From Methylobacterium iners (GTDB taxonomy: Bacteria; Pseudomonadota; Alphaproteobacteria; Rhizobiales; Beijerinckiaceae): DNA of 64,000 bases. Made by a program: the position numbers and the translations under genes. Where the stretch lies: contig NZ_BPQP01000033.1 of assembly GCF_022179305.1 (NCBI RefSeq), positions 62,001-126,000 of the forward strand, in the 5' to 3' direction. Below are positions 19,525 to 27,775 of this stretch, one piece after another. The notes under the pieces were generated by a model. It was given only the letters and a program-made list of their open reading frames with translations, was not told where the DNA came from and searched no databases. Each line of letters begins with the position of its first letter. Position 1 is the first letter of the stretch.

Positions 19525-19992
19525 CTACCAGAGCGTGGCCGGCGGCAGACCTTCCCGGATCTCGCGCAGGCGTTCGCGCGTGGCACGGGTCGTTCCCTCG
19601 GGCAGGCTCTCGAGGGCGAAGAAACCGCATTCGGCGATCTCGCGATCCGGCAGCTTGGGACGGAGAACCGAGAAGGTAGTCGTGCGGTAGAGCGCGACGT
19701 GGTCGCGGCCGGCGGCCGCGGCGTTGTGGTAGAACCCGTGCAGCTGAAGGCTCGCGGGGTCGACGGCGATCTCGGCCTCCTCGCGGAACTCCCGGGCCAT
19801 GGCCTCGGGCGCGTTCTCGCCGCCGTCGACGCCGCCGCCCGGCAGGTGCCAGCCGCCCACGTAGGTGTGGCGGACGAGGCAGATCCGGCCCTCCGCGTCG
19901 AAGGCCGCGCCGCGGACGCCCAGCGTCATGCCACGCGCGGCGAGCGCCCCGAGGTGGAACAGGCGCCGCAGGAGCGGCCGGTCGAAGAGCAT
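19525..19992 (-). CDS. Nudix hydrolase
   Basis: The 155-residue protein has a Nudix box in the form GGVDGGENAPEAMAREFREEAEI, matching G-x5-E-x7-RE-x2-EE, so it should hydrolyse a nucleoside diphosphate linked to another group with Mg2+. Preceding it, WHLPGGG is the usual lead-in. The segment HTYVGGWHLPGG and the short N-terminal helix (LLRRLFHLGALAARGMTLGVRG) are typical of a Nudix subfamily often paired with other housekeeping hydrolases; substrate is not predictable. ATG 19992 lies five bases after the stop of the FAH-family gene, so the two form an operon. The longer open frame upstream is only the opposite reading of that gene. Confidence 0.88.
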   Translation of the reverse strand: MLFDRPLLRRLFHLGALAARGMTLGVRGAAFDAEGRICLVRHTYVGGWHLPGGGVDGGENAPEAMAREFREEAEIAVDPASLQLHGFYHNAAAAGRDHVALYRTTTFSVLRPKLPDREIAECGFFALESLPEGTTRATRERLREIREGLPPATLW

Positions 19993-19997
19993 CCGGC

Positions 19998-20696
19998 TCA
20001 GACCACCGCCAGGGTGATGGCGCCGAGCCCCGCGATCTCCGCTCGCATGGTCTGCCCGCGCCGGACGGGCCCCACGCCCGAAGGCGTTCCGGTGAAGATG
20101 ACGTCGCCGGGCTGGAGCTCGAAATAGGTGGAGAGCAGCGCGATCTGCTCGGAAACCGACCAGATCATGTCGGAGAGGTCGCCTTGCTGCCGCGTCTCGC
20201 CGTCGACGGAGAGCGTGATCGCGCCCTTCGCCACGTGACCGATCGTCTCGGCACGGTGCAGGGGCCCGACCGGCCCCGAGCCGTCGGCGGCCTTGCCGAG
20301 GTCCCAAGGACGCGACAGGCGCTTGGCCTCGTCCTGCAGGTCGCGTCGGGTCATGTCGAGGCCGATGGCGTAGCCGTAGACATGCTCGAGGGCGCCCTCC
20401 GCCGGGATGTCGCGCCCGCCGCGGCCCAGCGCCGCCACGAGCTCGACCTCGAAATGGTAGTTCTCGGTGCGCGGCGGATAGACATGCTCGGCCGTCTCCG
20501 AGCCCGCCACGACCTGCAGGGCATCCGCCGGCTTCATGAAGAAGAACGGCGGCTCGCGGTCCGGATCGGACCCCATTTCGCGGGCGTGGGCCGCATAGTT
20601 GCGGCCGATGCAATAGACGCGACGCACCGGAAAGAGGTCGTCGCTTCCGACGATTGGCAGAGCCACCCGAGGCGGATTGGGAATGACGGACAGCAC
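19998..20696 (-). CDS. Fumarylacetoacetate hydrolase (FAH) family protein, fumarylpyruvate hydrolase-like
   Basis: The 232-residue protein has the FAH core: YCIGRNYAAHAREMG, PFFFMKPADAL, the metal-binding Glu residues in FEVELVAALG, IGLDMTRRDLQ, and TGTPSGVGPVRRGQ. Family members hydrolyse C-C bonds of beta-diketo acids or act as oxaloacetate decarboxylase; short FAH proteins of this layout include fumarylpyruvate hydrolase. I chose the GTG at 20696 because a strong GGAGGGG site lies 8 bases before it; ATG codons further upstream are in non-conserved sequence. It is divergent from the FAD-linked oxidase and leads the Nudix gene. The true substrate is uncertain. Confidence 0.88.
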   Translation of the reverse strand: MLSVIPNPPRVALPIVGSDDLFPVRRVYCIGRNYAAHAREMGSDPDREPPFFFMKPADALQVVAGSETAEHVYPPRTENYHFEVELVAALGRGGRDIPAEGALEHVYGYAIGLDMTRRDLQDEAKRLSRPWDLGKAADGSGPVGPLHRAETIGHVAKGAITLSVDGETRQQGDLSDMIWSVSEQIALLSTYFELQPGDVIFTGTPSGVGPVRRGQTMRAEIAGLGAITLAVV

Positions 20697-20820
20697 GTGA
20701 GAAACCCCTCCTCGAACCCCTAAGGCCAAGGGCCGGGGTGATCCGCCCTGCAAAGTCAGGGCCGCACCCCCTATCATAGGGGTCGCGCCCACGATCCCGC
20801 CACCTTCGAAATGCCAGCCC

Positions 20821-22275
20821 ATGACACAGCACGACGCGGCGCCCGCCCTCCTCGCTACCCTCGCCGAGCGGTTGGGCACGGCGCATGTCCTCACGAGTCC
20901 TGAGGACTTGGCGCCCCACCTCGTCGAGTGGCGGGGCCTCTACAAGGGCAGCGCGCTCGCCCTGGTACGCCCGGCCGACACCGCCGAGGTCGCCTTCGCG
21001 GTCGCGGCCTGCGCGCAGGCCGGCGTGCCCGTCGTCGCGCATGGGGGCAATACGGGGCTCGTCGGCGGCGGGGTACCGACCGGCGGCATCGTCCTGTCGC
21101 TGACCCGCCTGTCAGACATTCGCGCCATCGATCCCGTCAACGCCACGATCACCGTGGAGGCCGGCGCGATCCTGGCCGACGTGCAGGCGGCGGCCGACGC
21201 CGCGGGGATGCACTTTCCCCTCTCGCTCGCCTCCGAGGGCTCCTGCCGGATCGGCGGCAATCTCGCGACCAATGCCGGCGGCACCGGCGTTCTGGCCTAT
21301 GGTAACGCCCGCGACCTCGTGCTCGGCCTGGAGGTTGTGCTCGCCGACGGGAGGGTCTGGGACGGCCTCAAGGGCCTGCGCAAGGACAATGCCGGCTACG
21401 ACCTCAAGCACCTGTTCATCGGCGCGGAGGGGACACTCGGCATCATCACCGGCGCCGTGCTGAAGCTCTTCCCGAAGCCCGTCTCACGCAGCGTGGGCTT
21501 CGTCGGGCTCGCCTCGCCCCGGGCGGCGCTCGCCCTGTTCGAGCGCCTCCGGGCCGCCGCCGGACCGAGCCTCACCGCCTTCGAGTTCCTGCCCCGCTTC
21601 GGACTCGAGATCGTCCTGAAGCACCTCTCCGGCGCGCTGCCGCCGCTCGCGGGCGCCCATGGCTGCTACGCGCTGGTCGAGATCTCCACGGCACGGCCTG
21701 GCGCCGACACGGCATCCGACCTCGAGACCATGCTGGGTGAAGCCCTGGAAGAGGGGCTCGCCGAGGACGCGACCATCGCCGCGAGCGAGGCGCAAAACGC
21801 GGCCCTGTGGGCGCTGCGCGAAAACCTCTCCGACGTCCAGAGCCTGGAGGGCGGCTCGATCAAGCACGACGTCTCCGTCCCGCTCTCGCGCCTCGCGGAT
21901 TTCCTGGAGACGGCGACAGCGGCCTGCGAGGCGGCCATGCCGGGCCTCCGGGTCTGCGCCTTCGGGCATTTCGGCGACGGCAACGTCCATTTCAACCTGA
22001 GCCAGCCCCTCGGCATGGACAAGGCCGCCTTCCTCGCCGAGTGGGGACGCTTCAACCGGATCGTCCACGACATCGTCCACGGTATGGGCGGCTCGATCGC
22101 GGCGGAACATGGCATCGGCCTGATCAAGCGCGACGAGCTGGGGCTCTACGGCGACCCGGTCGGCCTCGACCTGATGCGCCGGATCAAGGCGGCCCTCGAC
22201 CCCCACGACATCCTCAATCCGGGAAAGGTCGTCGCGCTCTCCGCCAACCCGCCCGCCGCGCTCCCAGCAGGCTGA
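20821..22275 (+). CDS. FAD-binding oxidase/dehydrogenase (GlcD / D-2-hydroxyglutarate dehydrogenase-like)
   Basis: The 484-residue flavoprotein belongs to the VAO/PCMH family. The FAD-binding part shows PVVAHGGNTGLVGGGVP, GGNLATNAGGTGVLAYGNARD and the HLFIGAEGTLGIIT segment; the cap domain ends in GGSIAAEHGIGLIKRDEL, conserved in 2-hydroxyacid dehydrogenases, with HFGDGNVHFNL holding metal/substrate ligands. Likely substrates are D-2-hydroxyglutarate or D-lactate, oxidised with transfer of electrons to a quinone or electron-transfer flavoprotein. Length fits. It stands alone, divergent from the FAH-family gene. Which hydroxyacid is used cannot be decided from sequence. Confidence 0.9.
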   Translation: MTQHDAAPALLATLAERLGTAHVLTSPEDLAPHLVEWRGLYKGSALALVRPADTAEVAFAVAACAQAGVPVVAHGGNTGLVGGGVPTGGIVLSLTRLSDIRAIDPVNATITVEAGAILADVQAAADAAGMHFPLSLASEGSCRIGGNLATNAGGTGVLAYGNARDLVLGLEVVLADGRVWDGLKGLRKDNAGYDLKHLFIGAEGTLGIITGAVLKLFPKPVSRSVGFVGLASPRAALALFERLRAAAGPSLTAFEFLPRFGLEIVLKHLSGALPPLAGAHGCYALVEISTARPGADTASDLETMLGEALEEGLAEDATIAASEAQNAALWALRENLSDVQSLEGGSIKHDVSVPLSRLADFLETATAACEAAMPGLRVCAFGHFGDGNVHFNLSQPLGMDKAAFLAEWGRFNRIVHDIVHGMGGSIAAEHGIGLIKRDELGLYGDPVGLDLMRRIKAALDPHDILNPGKVVALSANPPAALPAG

Positions 22276-22315
22276 GGAAACCGCGATCCGACCAGAAGAC
22301 TTGTTTCGCCGGGTA

Positions 22316-22330
22316 TTGTGCAACGCACAA
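22316..22330. promoter_or_regulatory. Inverted repeat TTGTGC-N3-GCACAA in the intergenic region before the DUF2218 gene
   Basis: Perfect 6-bp arms with a three-base centre lie about 215 bases upstream of ATG 22545 and 41 bases after the oxidase stop. The size and symmetry fit a dimeric repressor site, but the distance to the next gene is long. The rest of the 269-base gap shows no gene. Confidence 0.35.
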
Positions 22331-22544
22331 AACCGCGCGAGGATGTGGGACGCGCAGGGCTGGAATCGGTCGGATCGTTCCGACGAACGGGCCGTCCGCG
22401 CCGCCGATGCGTGGGAGCAAGACCGTGCGTTATCCGCGCCTTAACCATTCCAGCGCTTCTTTCGAGGGCGGCGGCCAGGCGTTTCGCGATGCGGCGAAAC
22501 CGGCCTCGCTGCCAGCGGACCGCGCGTAACGGAGACTTGAAGCG

Positions 22545-22838
22545 ATGCCGACCTCCCAGGCCCGGGTGCCCACGGCGGAAGCGAGCCGCTATCTCAAACA
22601 GCTCTGCCGGCACTGGAGCCACAAGTTCCCGGTCGAGGCCAGCGACGATCACGGCGGCGTCCCCTTCGGCGAGGACCGGGTCTGCACCTTCGAGGCGGAG
22701 CCCGACGCCCTGCTGATGCGGGTCGCGACGCCCGATCCGGCCGCCCTCACCCGCCTCGAGAACGTGGTCTCGGATCACCTGATGCGCTTCGCCTTCCGCG
22801 AGAATCTCGGCGAGATCCGCTGGTCGCGCGCCGCTTGA
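22545..22838 (+). CDS. DUF2218 family protein
   Basis: This 97-residue cytoplasmic protein matches the DUF2218 pattern: an N-terminal helix ASRYLKQLCRHWSHKFPV, the acidic strand pair around FGEDRVCTFEAEPDALLMRV and a C-terminal HLMRFAFRENLGEIRW. The family is widespread in proteobacteria and actinobacteria and its function is unknown; it is sometimes found near iron-uptake genes, which is not the case here. The gene precedes an M29 aminopeptidase on the same strand by 54 bases. Confidence 0.85.
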   Translation: MPTSQARVPTAEASRYLKQLCRHWSHKFPVEASDDHGGVPFGEDRVCTFEAEPDALLMRVATPDPAALTRLENVVSDHLMRFAFRENLGEIRWSRAA

Positions 22839-22892
22839 CCTGACCCGCCCGGGAGCGATCTTGCAGGAACGCAGGATCGGGAAGGCACCGGG

Positions 22893-24155
22893 ATGAATGG
22901 ACTGGCACGGATCGACGCAATCCCCTCGCACGACGAGCGGCTCGCCCGGCTTGCCGAGGTGGCGGTGCGGGTCGGGCTCGGCCTGAGGCCGGGTCAGGAA
23001 CTCGTGATGACGGCACCGCTGGAGTCGGTCGCCCTCGCCCGGGCGATCACGGCAGAAGCCTACAGGGCCGGCGCCTCGCTCGTGACCACGCTGTTCTCGG
23101 ACGACGTCGCGACGCTCGCCCGCTTCGCTCACGCTCCGGACGACGCCTTCGACAAGGCCGCGGGCTGGCTCTACGCCGGCATGGCGGAGGCCTTCCGCAA
23201 CGGCGCGGCGCGGCTCGCGATCTCCGGCGATGATCCCTCGCTCCTCGCAGGCCAGGATACGGGCAAGGTGGCGCGTGCTAACCGTGCCCGCTCCAAGGCC
23301 TATGTGCCCGCGCTCGAGCTGATCGCGAACTTCGCCACGAACTGGACGATTGTCTCGGCCGCGACGGTGCCTTGGGCGCGGGCCGTGTTTCCGGGCGAGC
23401 CGGACGACATCGCGCTCGCCCGCCTCTGGGACGCGATCTTCTCCGCGTCACGGGTGAACGGACCCGATCCGGTCGGAGAATGGGAGGCGCACAATGCCGC
23501 CCTTCACGCCCGCATGGGCAAGCTGAACGCCCACCGCTTTGCGGCCCTGCGCTTCCGGGGCCCGGACACAGACCTGACGGTGGGGCTCGCCGACGACCAC
23601 GAATGGTGCGGCGGCGCCTCGACCGCCCGCAACGGCATCACCTGCAACGCCAACATCCCGACCGAGGAGGTCTTCACCACGCCCCACAAGGCGCGGGTGC
23701 ACGGTCATGTGGCCAGCACCAAGCCGCTCTCCTACCAGGGCACGCTCATCGAGGGCATTCGCGTCCGGTTCGAGGAGGGACGCATCGTCGAGGCCTCTGC
23801 CCGCGCCGGCGAGGAGGTTCTTTCCCGCGTGCTCGACACCGACGAGGGCGCACGCCGCCTCGGCGAGGTCGCCCTGGTGCCGGCCTCCTCCGCGATCTCG
23901 GCCTCGGGCCTCCTGTTCTACAACACCCTCTACGACGAGAACGCCGCCAGCCACATCGCGCTCGGTCAAGCCTACAGCAAGTGTTTTCGCGATGGCGGCG
24001 CGGGCTTGAGCGAGGACGACTTGGCCGCTCGGGGGGCCAACCGGAGCCTGATCCACATCGACTGGATGATCGGCTCAGCCGAGGTCGACGTCGACGGGCT
24101 GACCGCCGAGGGCGAAGCTGTGCCCGTGATGCGCGCCGGCGAGTGGGTGGGGTAA
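22893..24155 (+). CDS. M29-family metalloaminopeptidase
   Basis: The 420-residue protein resembles aminopeptidase T/AmpS, dimetallic exopeptidases that remove N-terminal residues. The C-terminal metal site is visible: ANIPTEEVFTTP with the first Glu, VPASSAIS, ASHIALGQAY with His, and SLIHIDWMIGS with His and Asp. The N-terminal Rossmann-like domain (about 1-190) starts with RLAEVAVRVGLGLRPGQELVM. Length is typical. No signal peptide is present, so it is cytoplasmic. It ends upstream of a large palindromic intergenic element. Confidence 0.93.
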   Translation: MNGLARIDAIPSHDERLARLAEVAVRVGLGLRPGQELVMTAPLESVALARAITAEAYRAGASLVTTLFSDDVATLARFAHAPDDAFDKAAGWLYAGMAEAFRNGAARLAISGDDPSLLAGQDTGKVARANRARSKAYVPALELIANFATNWTIVSAATVPWARAVFPGEPDDIALARLWDAIFSASRVNGPDPVGEWEAHNAALHARMGKLNAHRFAALRFRGPDTDLTVGLADDHEWCGGASTARNGITCNANIPTEEVFTTPHKARVHGHVASTKPLSYQGTLIEGIRVRFEEGRIVEASARAGEEVLSRVLDTDEGARRLGEVALVPASSAISASGLLFYNTLYDENAASHIALGQAYSKCFRDGGAGLSEDDLAARGANRSLIHIDWMIGSAEVDVDGLTAEGEAVPVMRAGEWVG

Positions 24156-24247
24156 ACCGGCCTCCATCCTCTCTCGCGGAGACTACTGGATTCACACACC
24201 GGTGTCTGACGGCGCTGTCGCAGCCGGTCGAAGCGCGGGTCCCCTCG

Positions 24248-24528
24248 CCTGGAAGGAGAGGGACAGGGTGAGGTGTGTGAGTTTTCCAGAGAAGGCGCCC
24301 TTCCTCGGACGGGTGGAGCGCAGCGTAACCCGATCCGGGGCCCAGCGCGGGAAGCCGCGAAGCGGCCGAACCTTGGCGCTATCCATGGAGAGCCGCTGCC
24401 GCGGCTGGTCATTGGCTGGATCCCGGACCGCCTTCCGCTGACGCTCCAGGCGTCCGGGAAAGGGCGGCGGAGATCGGGTGATCCGTCCAGAGAGGTCCCA
24501 CACCTCACCCCAACCCTCTCCTTCCAGG
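24248..24528. repeat. MITE-like palindromic intergenic element with 30-bp inverted ends
   Basis: Outer arms 24248-24277 and 24499-24528 are inverted copies; the outermost 15 bp (CCTGGAAGGAGAGGG) are perfect and 27 of 30 match overall. Inside, 24296-24311 and 24451-24466 are a second inverted pair with 14 of 16 matching. No open frame of coding quality lies within. The whole gap 24156-24601 otherwise holds no gene. Size and symmetry suggest a non-autonomous mobile or REP-type element; no target-site duplication was established. Confidence 0.6.
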
Positions 24529-24601
24529 AGAGGGAGCCCACTTGCGCCTCCCGCGATCGTTCGACCAACGATGTGTAAATCCGTAGCCTATGGAAGAGGG
24601 G

Positions 24602-25585
24602 TCAGCGCGCACCGACGACGGTCGTCGCACGCTCCGATTTTGGCTTCGGCTTCACCTTCGGCAGCATGTTCGGCCGCCAGCGGCGGTGCATCCAGAGCCA
24701 CTGGCCCGGGTTCTCGCGCACCCAATCCTCGATGACCCGCGTCATCGCCTGCATCGCACCCTGCACGTCGATCTCGCCCTTGGCGTCGCGCGGCAGGTCG
24801 AGGGGCGGCGTCAGTTCCAGGCGAAAGCGGGCATCCGGGCGGCGGATCACGCGTACGCCATGAACGGGGCACTCGTAGTGCCGCGCGAGCTTGCCGAGCA
24901 GCGGGTTCACCAGCACCGGCCGCCCGAAGAACTCGACGACGACGCCTCGGGTGAAGTGCTGGTCGATGAGCTGCCCGAGATGGCCGCCGCGCTCGACCAC
25001 GCCCTGCATCGAGAACACCGCGCCCTGCCCCGACGCGGCGAGACCGCCCATCGTCTCGCGGCGCACCTCCTGCACGAGGCGGGCGACCGCGAGGTCGTTC
25101 GGCGGGCGGAAGATCGCGGTGGCATCGAGGCCGTACTTCGCCGCGCAGATCGCGGGCAACTCCCAGTTCGCGAGATGCGCCGAGAAGATGAGGCCGGGCT
25201 TCCCGTCGTCGCGCAGCGCCTCGAAATGCTCGACGCCCTCGACCTCCATGCGCTGGCTCGCAGGGTCGGTCTCGCTGAGATCGAACAGCGTGTTCAGGTG
25301 CGCGTATTCGGCGCCGGTGCGGCCGAGATTGTCCCACGCCTCGCGGGCGAGGGCCTGAACCCGGTCCTCTCCAAATTCCGGATAGGCCGCGCGCAGGTTC
25401 GCCGTCGCGGTGCGATGCGCCGGGAGCCAGGGCCCGATCCGGCGGGTGATCCCTCCACCGATCCGGCTCGCCCGCTCGGTGCCAAGCCGCCGGGCCAGCC
25501 AGAACAGGCCGCGGATCAGGGGGATCATCGCGAGCCCCGCGATCCGGGGCAGGTGTCGGTTGAGGATCAGGGCAAGGCGGAGCAA
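24602..25585 (-). CDS. lpxXL: Lipid A acyltransferase LpxXL-like (LpxL/HtrB family)
   Basis: The 327-residue protein has the family active-site motif H-x4-E in SAHLANWE, an N-terminal membrane anchor, and VVEFFGRPVLVNPLLGKLA and HRRWRP late in the sequence, all typical of LpxL/LpxM acyltransferases. As the last gene of the AcpXL cluster it most likely transfers a very-long-chain (omega-1 hydroxylated, C28-type) acyl group from AcpXL to lipid A at the inner-membrane face. In rhizobia the equivalent gene is lpxXL and occupies the same position. The C-terminus has a Lys/Pro tail (PKVKPKPKSE). It lies 86 bases downstream of the MDR reductase gene. Confidence 0.9.
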   Translation of the reverse strand: MLRLALILNRHLPRIAGLAMIPLIRGLFWLARRLGTERASRIGGGITRRIGPWLPAHRTATANLRAAYPEFGEDRVQALAREAWDNLGRTGAEYAHLNTLFDLSETDPASQRMEVEGVEHFEALRDDGKPGLIFSAHLANWELPAICAAKYGLDATAIFRPPNDLAVARLVQEVRRETMGGLAASGQGAVFSMQGVVERGGHLGQLIDQHFTRGVVVEFFGRPVLVNPLLGKLARHYECPVHGVRVIRRPDARFRLELTPPLDLPRDAKGEIDVQGAMQAMTRVIEDWVRENPGQWLWMHRRWRPNMLPKVKPKPKSERATTVVGAR

Positions 25586-25671
25586 GGGGGTCTCGCGACG
25601 GCGCGCACGGCCATCGGGGACGCGGCTGCCCGCCCCGCTTAGTTCATTTTTCCCTCAGGAGCACCCTGCGC

Positions 25672-26694
25672 TCACAAGGTGACGAGGATCTTTCCGAAGA
25701 CCTTACGGGATTCCAGGCGCTCCAGCCCTTGCCCGAAATCCGCGAGCGGCAGGACCGTGTCGACCACCGGCGTCAGGCCGTCCGCCATCTTGGCGAGGGC
25801 GTCGCGGATATTCGCCATCGAGCAGCCGAACGAGCCGGTGATGCGGTACTGCTGCTGGAAGAGCTGCATCAGGTTCATCGTCGTCGAAACGCCCGAGGTC
25901 GAGCCGCAGGTCACGAGCCGGCCGCCGCGCTTCAGGCAGAGCAGCGAGCCGTTCCAGGTCTCCGGCCCGACATGCTCGAACACGACATCGACCCCTTTGC
26001 GCTTCGTCAGCCGGCGGACCTCGCCCTCGAAGCGCTCGTCCCGGTAGTTGATGACGTGGTCGGCGCCGAGCGTCGCCGCCTTCTCGCCCTTCGCGTCGTC
26101 GCCGACGGTCGTGAACACCGTGCAGCCGATGGCCTTGGCCATCTTGATCGCCGCCGTGCCGATGCCCGACCCGCCGGCATGGACGAGGATGCTCTCGCCG
26201 GGCTCCAGGCGCGCGTTGTCGAAGAGCATGTGCTGCACGGTGCCGAAGGCGATGGGCGCGCAGGCCGCGTCCGTGAAGCTGACCCCCTCAGGCACCTTGA
26301 CGATGAGGCGGGCCGGCATCGTCACCGTCTCGCGGGCGAAGCCGTCGATATGGAAGCCCATGACGCCGGCGACGTCCTCGCAGAGGTTGTCGCGACCTTC
26401 GCGGCAAGCACGGCAATGGCCGCAGGTCTGGGCGCCGTACATCACCACGGCGTCGCCGGGCGCCAGTCCCTCGATGCCCTCCCCTACGCAGACGATCTCG
26501 CCGGAGGCCTCGGCGCCCACCGTCAGCGGCAGCTTGCGCTTGGCGAAGGCCATGCCGCGAAAGCCCCAGACGTCGATGAAGTTGAGCCCGACGGCCCGGA
26601 CCCGCACCTGAACCTCGCCGGGGCCGGGCGCGGGCGGGGCGTCGACCTCACTGACGCGCAGGTCGCGGTCGCCGAAGAGTTGGAGGGCTTGCAT
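25672..26694 (-). CDS. Zinc-binding MDR alcohol dehydrogenase/quinone reductase of the AcpXL cluster (Adh2XL-like)
   Basis: The 340-residue medium-chain dehydrogenase has a GroES-like N-terminus with VGAEASGEIV, four structural-zinc Cys residues in CGHCRACREGRDNLCED, and a Rossmann segment VHAGGSGIGTAAIKMAKA for NADPH. In Rhizobium and Sinorhizobium a gene of this type (adh2XL) sits in the acpXL operon and is thought to act as enoyl reductase or oxidoreductase during chain elongation. The same position here, just before lpxXL, supports that. A reaction has not been shown from this sequence. Confidence 0.86.
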   Translation of the reverse strand: MQALQLFGDRDLRVSEVDAPPAPGPGEVQVRVRAVGLNFIDVWGFRGMAFAKRKLPLTVGAEASGEIVCVGEGIEGLAPGDAVVMYGAQTCGHCRACREGRDNLCEDVAGVMGFHIDGFARETVTMPARLIVKVPEGVSFTDAACAPIAFGTVQHMLFDNARLEPGESILVHAGGSGIGTAAIKMAKAIGCTVFTTVGDDAKGEKAATLGADHVINYRDERFEGEVRRLTKRKGVDVVFEHVGPETWNGSLLCLKRGGRLVTCGSTSGVSTTMNLMQLFQQQYRITGSFGCSMANIRDALAKMADGLTPVVDTVLPLADFGQGLERLESRKVFGKILVTL

Positions 26695-26725
26695 GACGTA
26701 TCCAGTTCGATCGCGGGCTGGGGTC

Positions 26726-27007
26726 TCAATCCGGCGCCAGGTAGCGTCGTCGCGCCCAGCCGAGGCTGCTTCCGTACTTCACGCGGCACCAGGTCCGGCC
26801 GCTCGGGGTGTCCGTCGTGCAGCCGAAGGCGAGGAGGCGGCGTCCGAGCGGCACCTCCGCGACGGCGGGAGCCTCGGCATCCGGCGCCTCGCGGATCGTC
26901 AGCGTCTCCCCCGGCGGCAGATCGTCGACGCGGAAGGATTGCGGCTGGGCGTGCGCCGCCCCGCCGATGAAGCCTGCGAGGAGCAGGGCGGCCAGGGTCG
27001 CGCGCAT
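26726..27007 (-). CDS. Secreted small SH3-domain protein inserted in the AcpXL cluster
   Basis: The 93-residue protein has a signal peptide (MRATLAALLLAGFIGGAAHA, cleavage after AHA) and one bacterial SH3 (SH3b) domain of about 70 residues with the pattern LTIREAPDAEAPAVAEVPLG and WCRVKYGSSLGWARRRYL. Two Cys could form a disulphide. SH3b domains usually bind peptidoglycan or other cell-wall ligands. It lies between the MDR reductase and SDR genes, 31 and 15 bases away, on the same strand; the classical rhizobial cluster does not, to my knowledge, include it. A link with envelope assembly is inferred from position. Confidence 0.82.
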   Translation of the reverse strand: MRATLAALLLAGFIGGAAHAQPQSFRVDDLPPGETLTIREAPDAEAPAVAEVPLGRRLLAFGCTTDTPSGRTWCRVKYGSSLGWARRRYLAPD

Positions 27008-27022
27008 CAGGCGTCCCGCCTC

Positions 27023-27775
27023 TCAGCCACGGTGAACGCCCATCATTGCGGTGAGACCACCATCGACGGGTAGCGTCGCCCCCGTGATGTAGGCCGCGCC
27101 CTTCCCCATCAGGAAGGCCGCCAGCGCCGCGACCTCGTCGGTCTGTGCGAAGCGCCCAAGCGGGATCTGGCGCTCCATCCCCGCGCGGTAGGCGGCGTAG
27201 GGCGCCATCATGCCGGTATCGATGAAGCCCGGAGCGATCACGTTGACGGTGATGCCGCGCTTGGCCGTCTCGATCGCCAGCGTCCGACAATAGGATTCGA
27301 GGGCGCCCTTGGTCGCGGCGTAGGCCGCGTTCCCCGGATTGGCCTGGGACGCCGCCACGGAGCCGATCGCGACGATGCGGCCCGAACGCGCGCGGATCAT
27401 GCCCCGCACGAGCGCCTTGGCGAGGCGGGTCAGCGACCAGAAATTGATCTGCATCGCCGTCTCGGCGCGGTCCTGCGCGAGCATCGCCGCCAGGGCGTCG
27501 TAGGATTGGCCGGCATTGTGGACGAGGCCGTGGAAGCCTTCGTCCTCGATCTCGTCGCAGAACCCGTCGAGCGCCGCCCGGTCGGCGAGGTCGAGGGCTT
27601 TCGCCGCGATCCCACGCTCCGGATGTGTCTGGGCTAGCTCGGCGACGAGGCCGGAGGCGGCCTCCTCCGAGGACCGATAGGTGAAGAGGACGTCGTAGCC
27701 CTGGCCCGCAAGCGCCCGCACGATCGCGGCGCCGAGCCCGGAGGCGCCGCCGGTGACGAGAATCCGTCCGCTCAC
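27023..27775 (-). CDS. FabG-like 3-oxoacyl-ACP reductase (SDR) of the AcpXL cluster
   Basis: The 250-residue short-chain dehydrogenase has the cofactor motif TGGASGLG near the N-terminus, HNAGQS, the catalytic Ser in IGSVAA, and Y-A-A-T-K. It presumably reduces the 3-ketoacyl group on AcpXL in each elongation cycle. GTG 27775 shares a GTGA overlap with the upstream ketosynthase stop, fixing start and operon membership. The segment ETAKRGITVNVIAPGFIDTGM is typical of FabG. Confidence 0.92.
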   Translation of the reverse strand: MSGRILVTGGASGLGAAIVRALAGQGYDVLFTYRSSEEAASGLVAELAQTHPERGIAAKALDLADRAALDGFCDEIEDEGFHGLVHNAGQSYDALAAMLAQDRAETAMQINFWSLTRLAKALVRGMIRARSGRIVAIGSVAASQANPGNAAYAATKGALESYCRTLAIETAKRGITVNVIAPGFIDTGMMAPYAAYRAGMERQIPLGRFAQTDEVAALAAFLMGKGAAYITGATLPVDGGLTAMMGVHRG

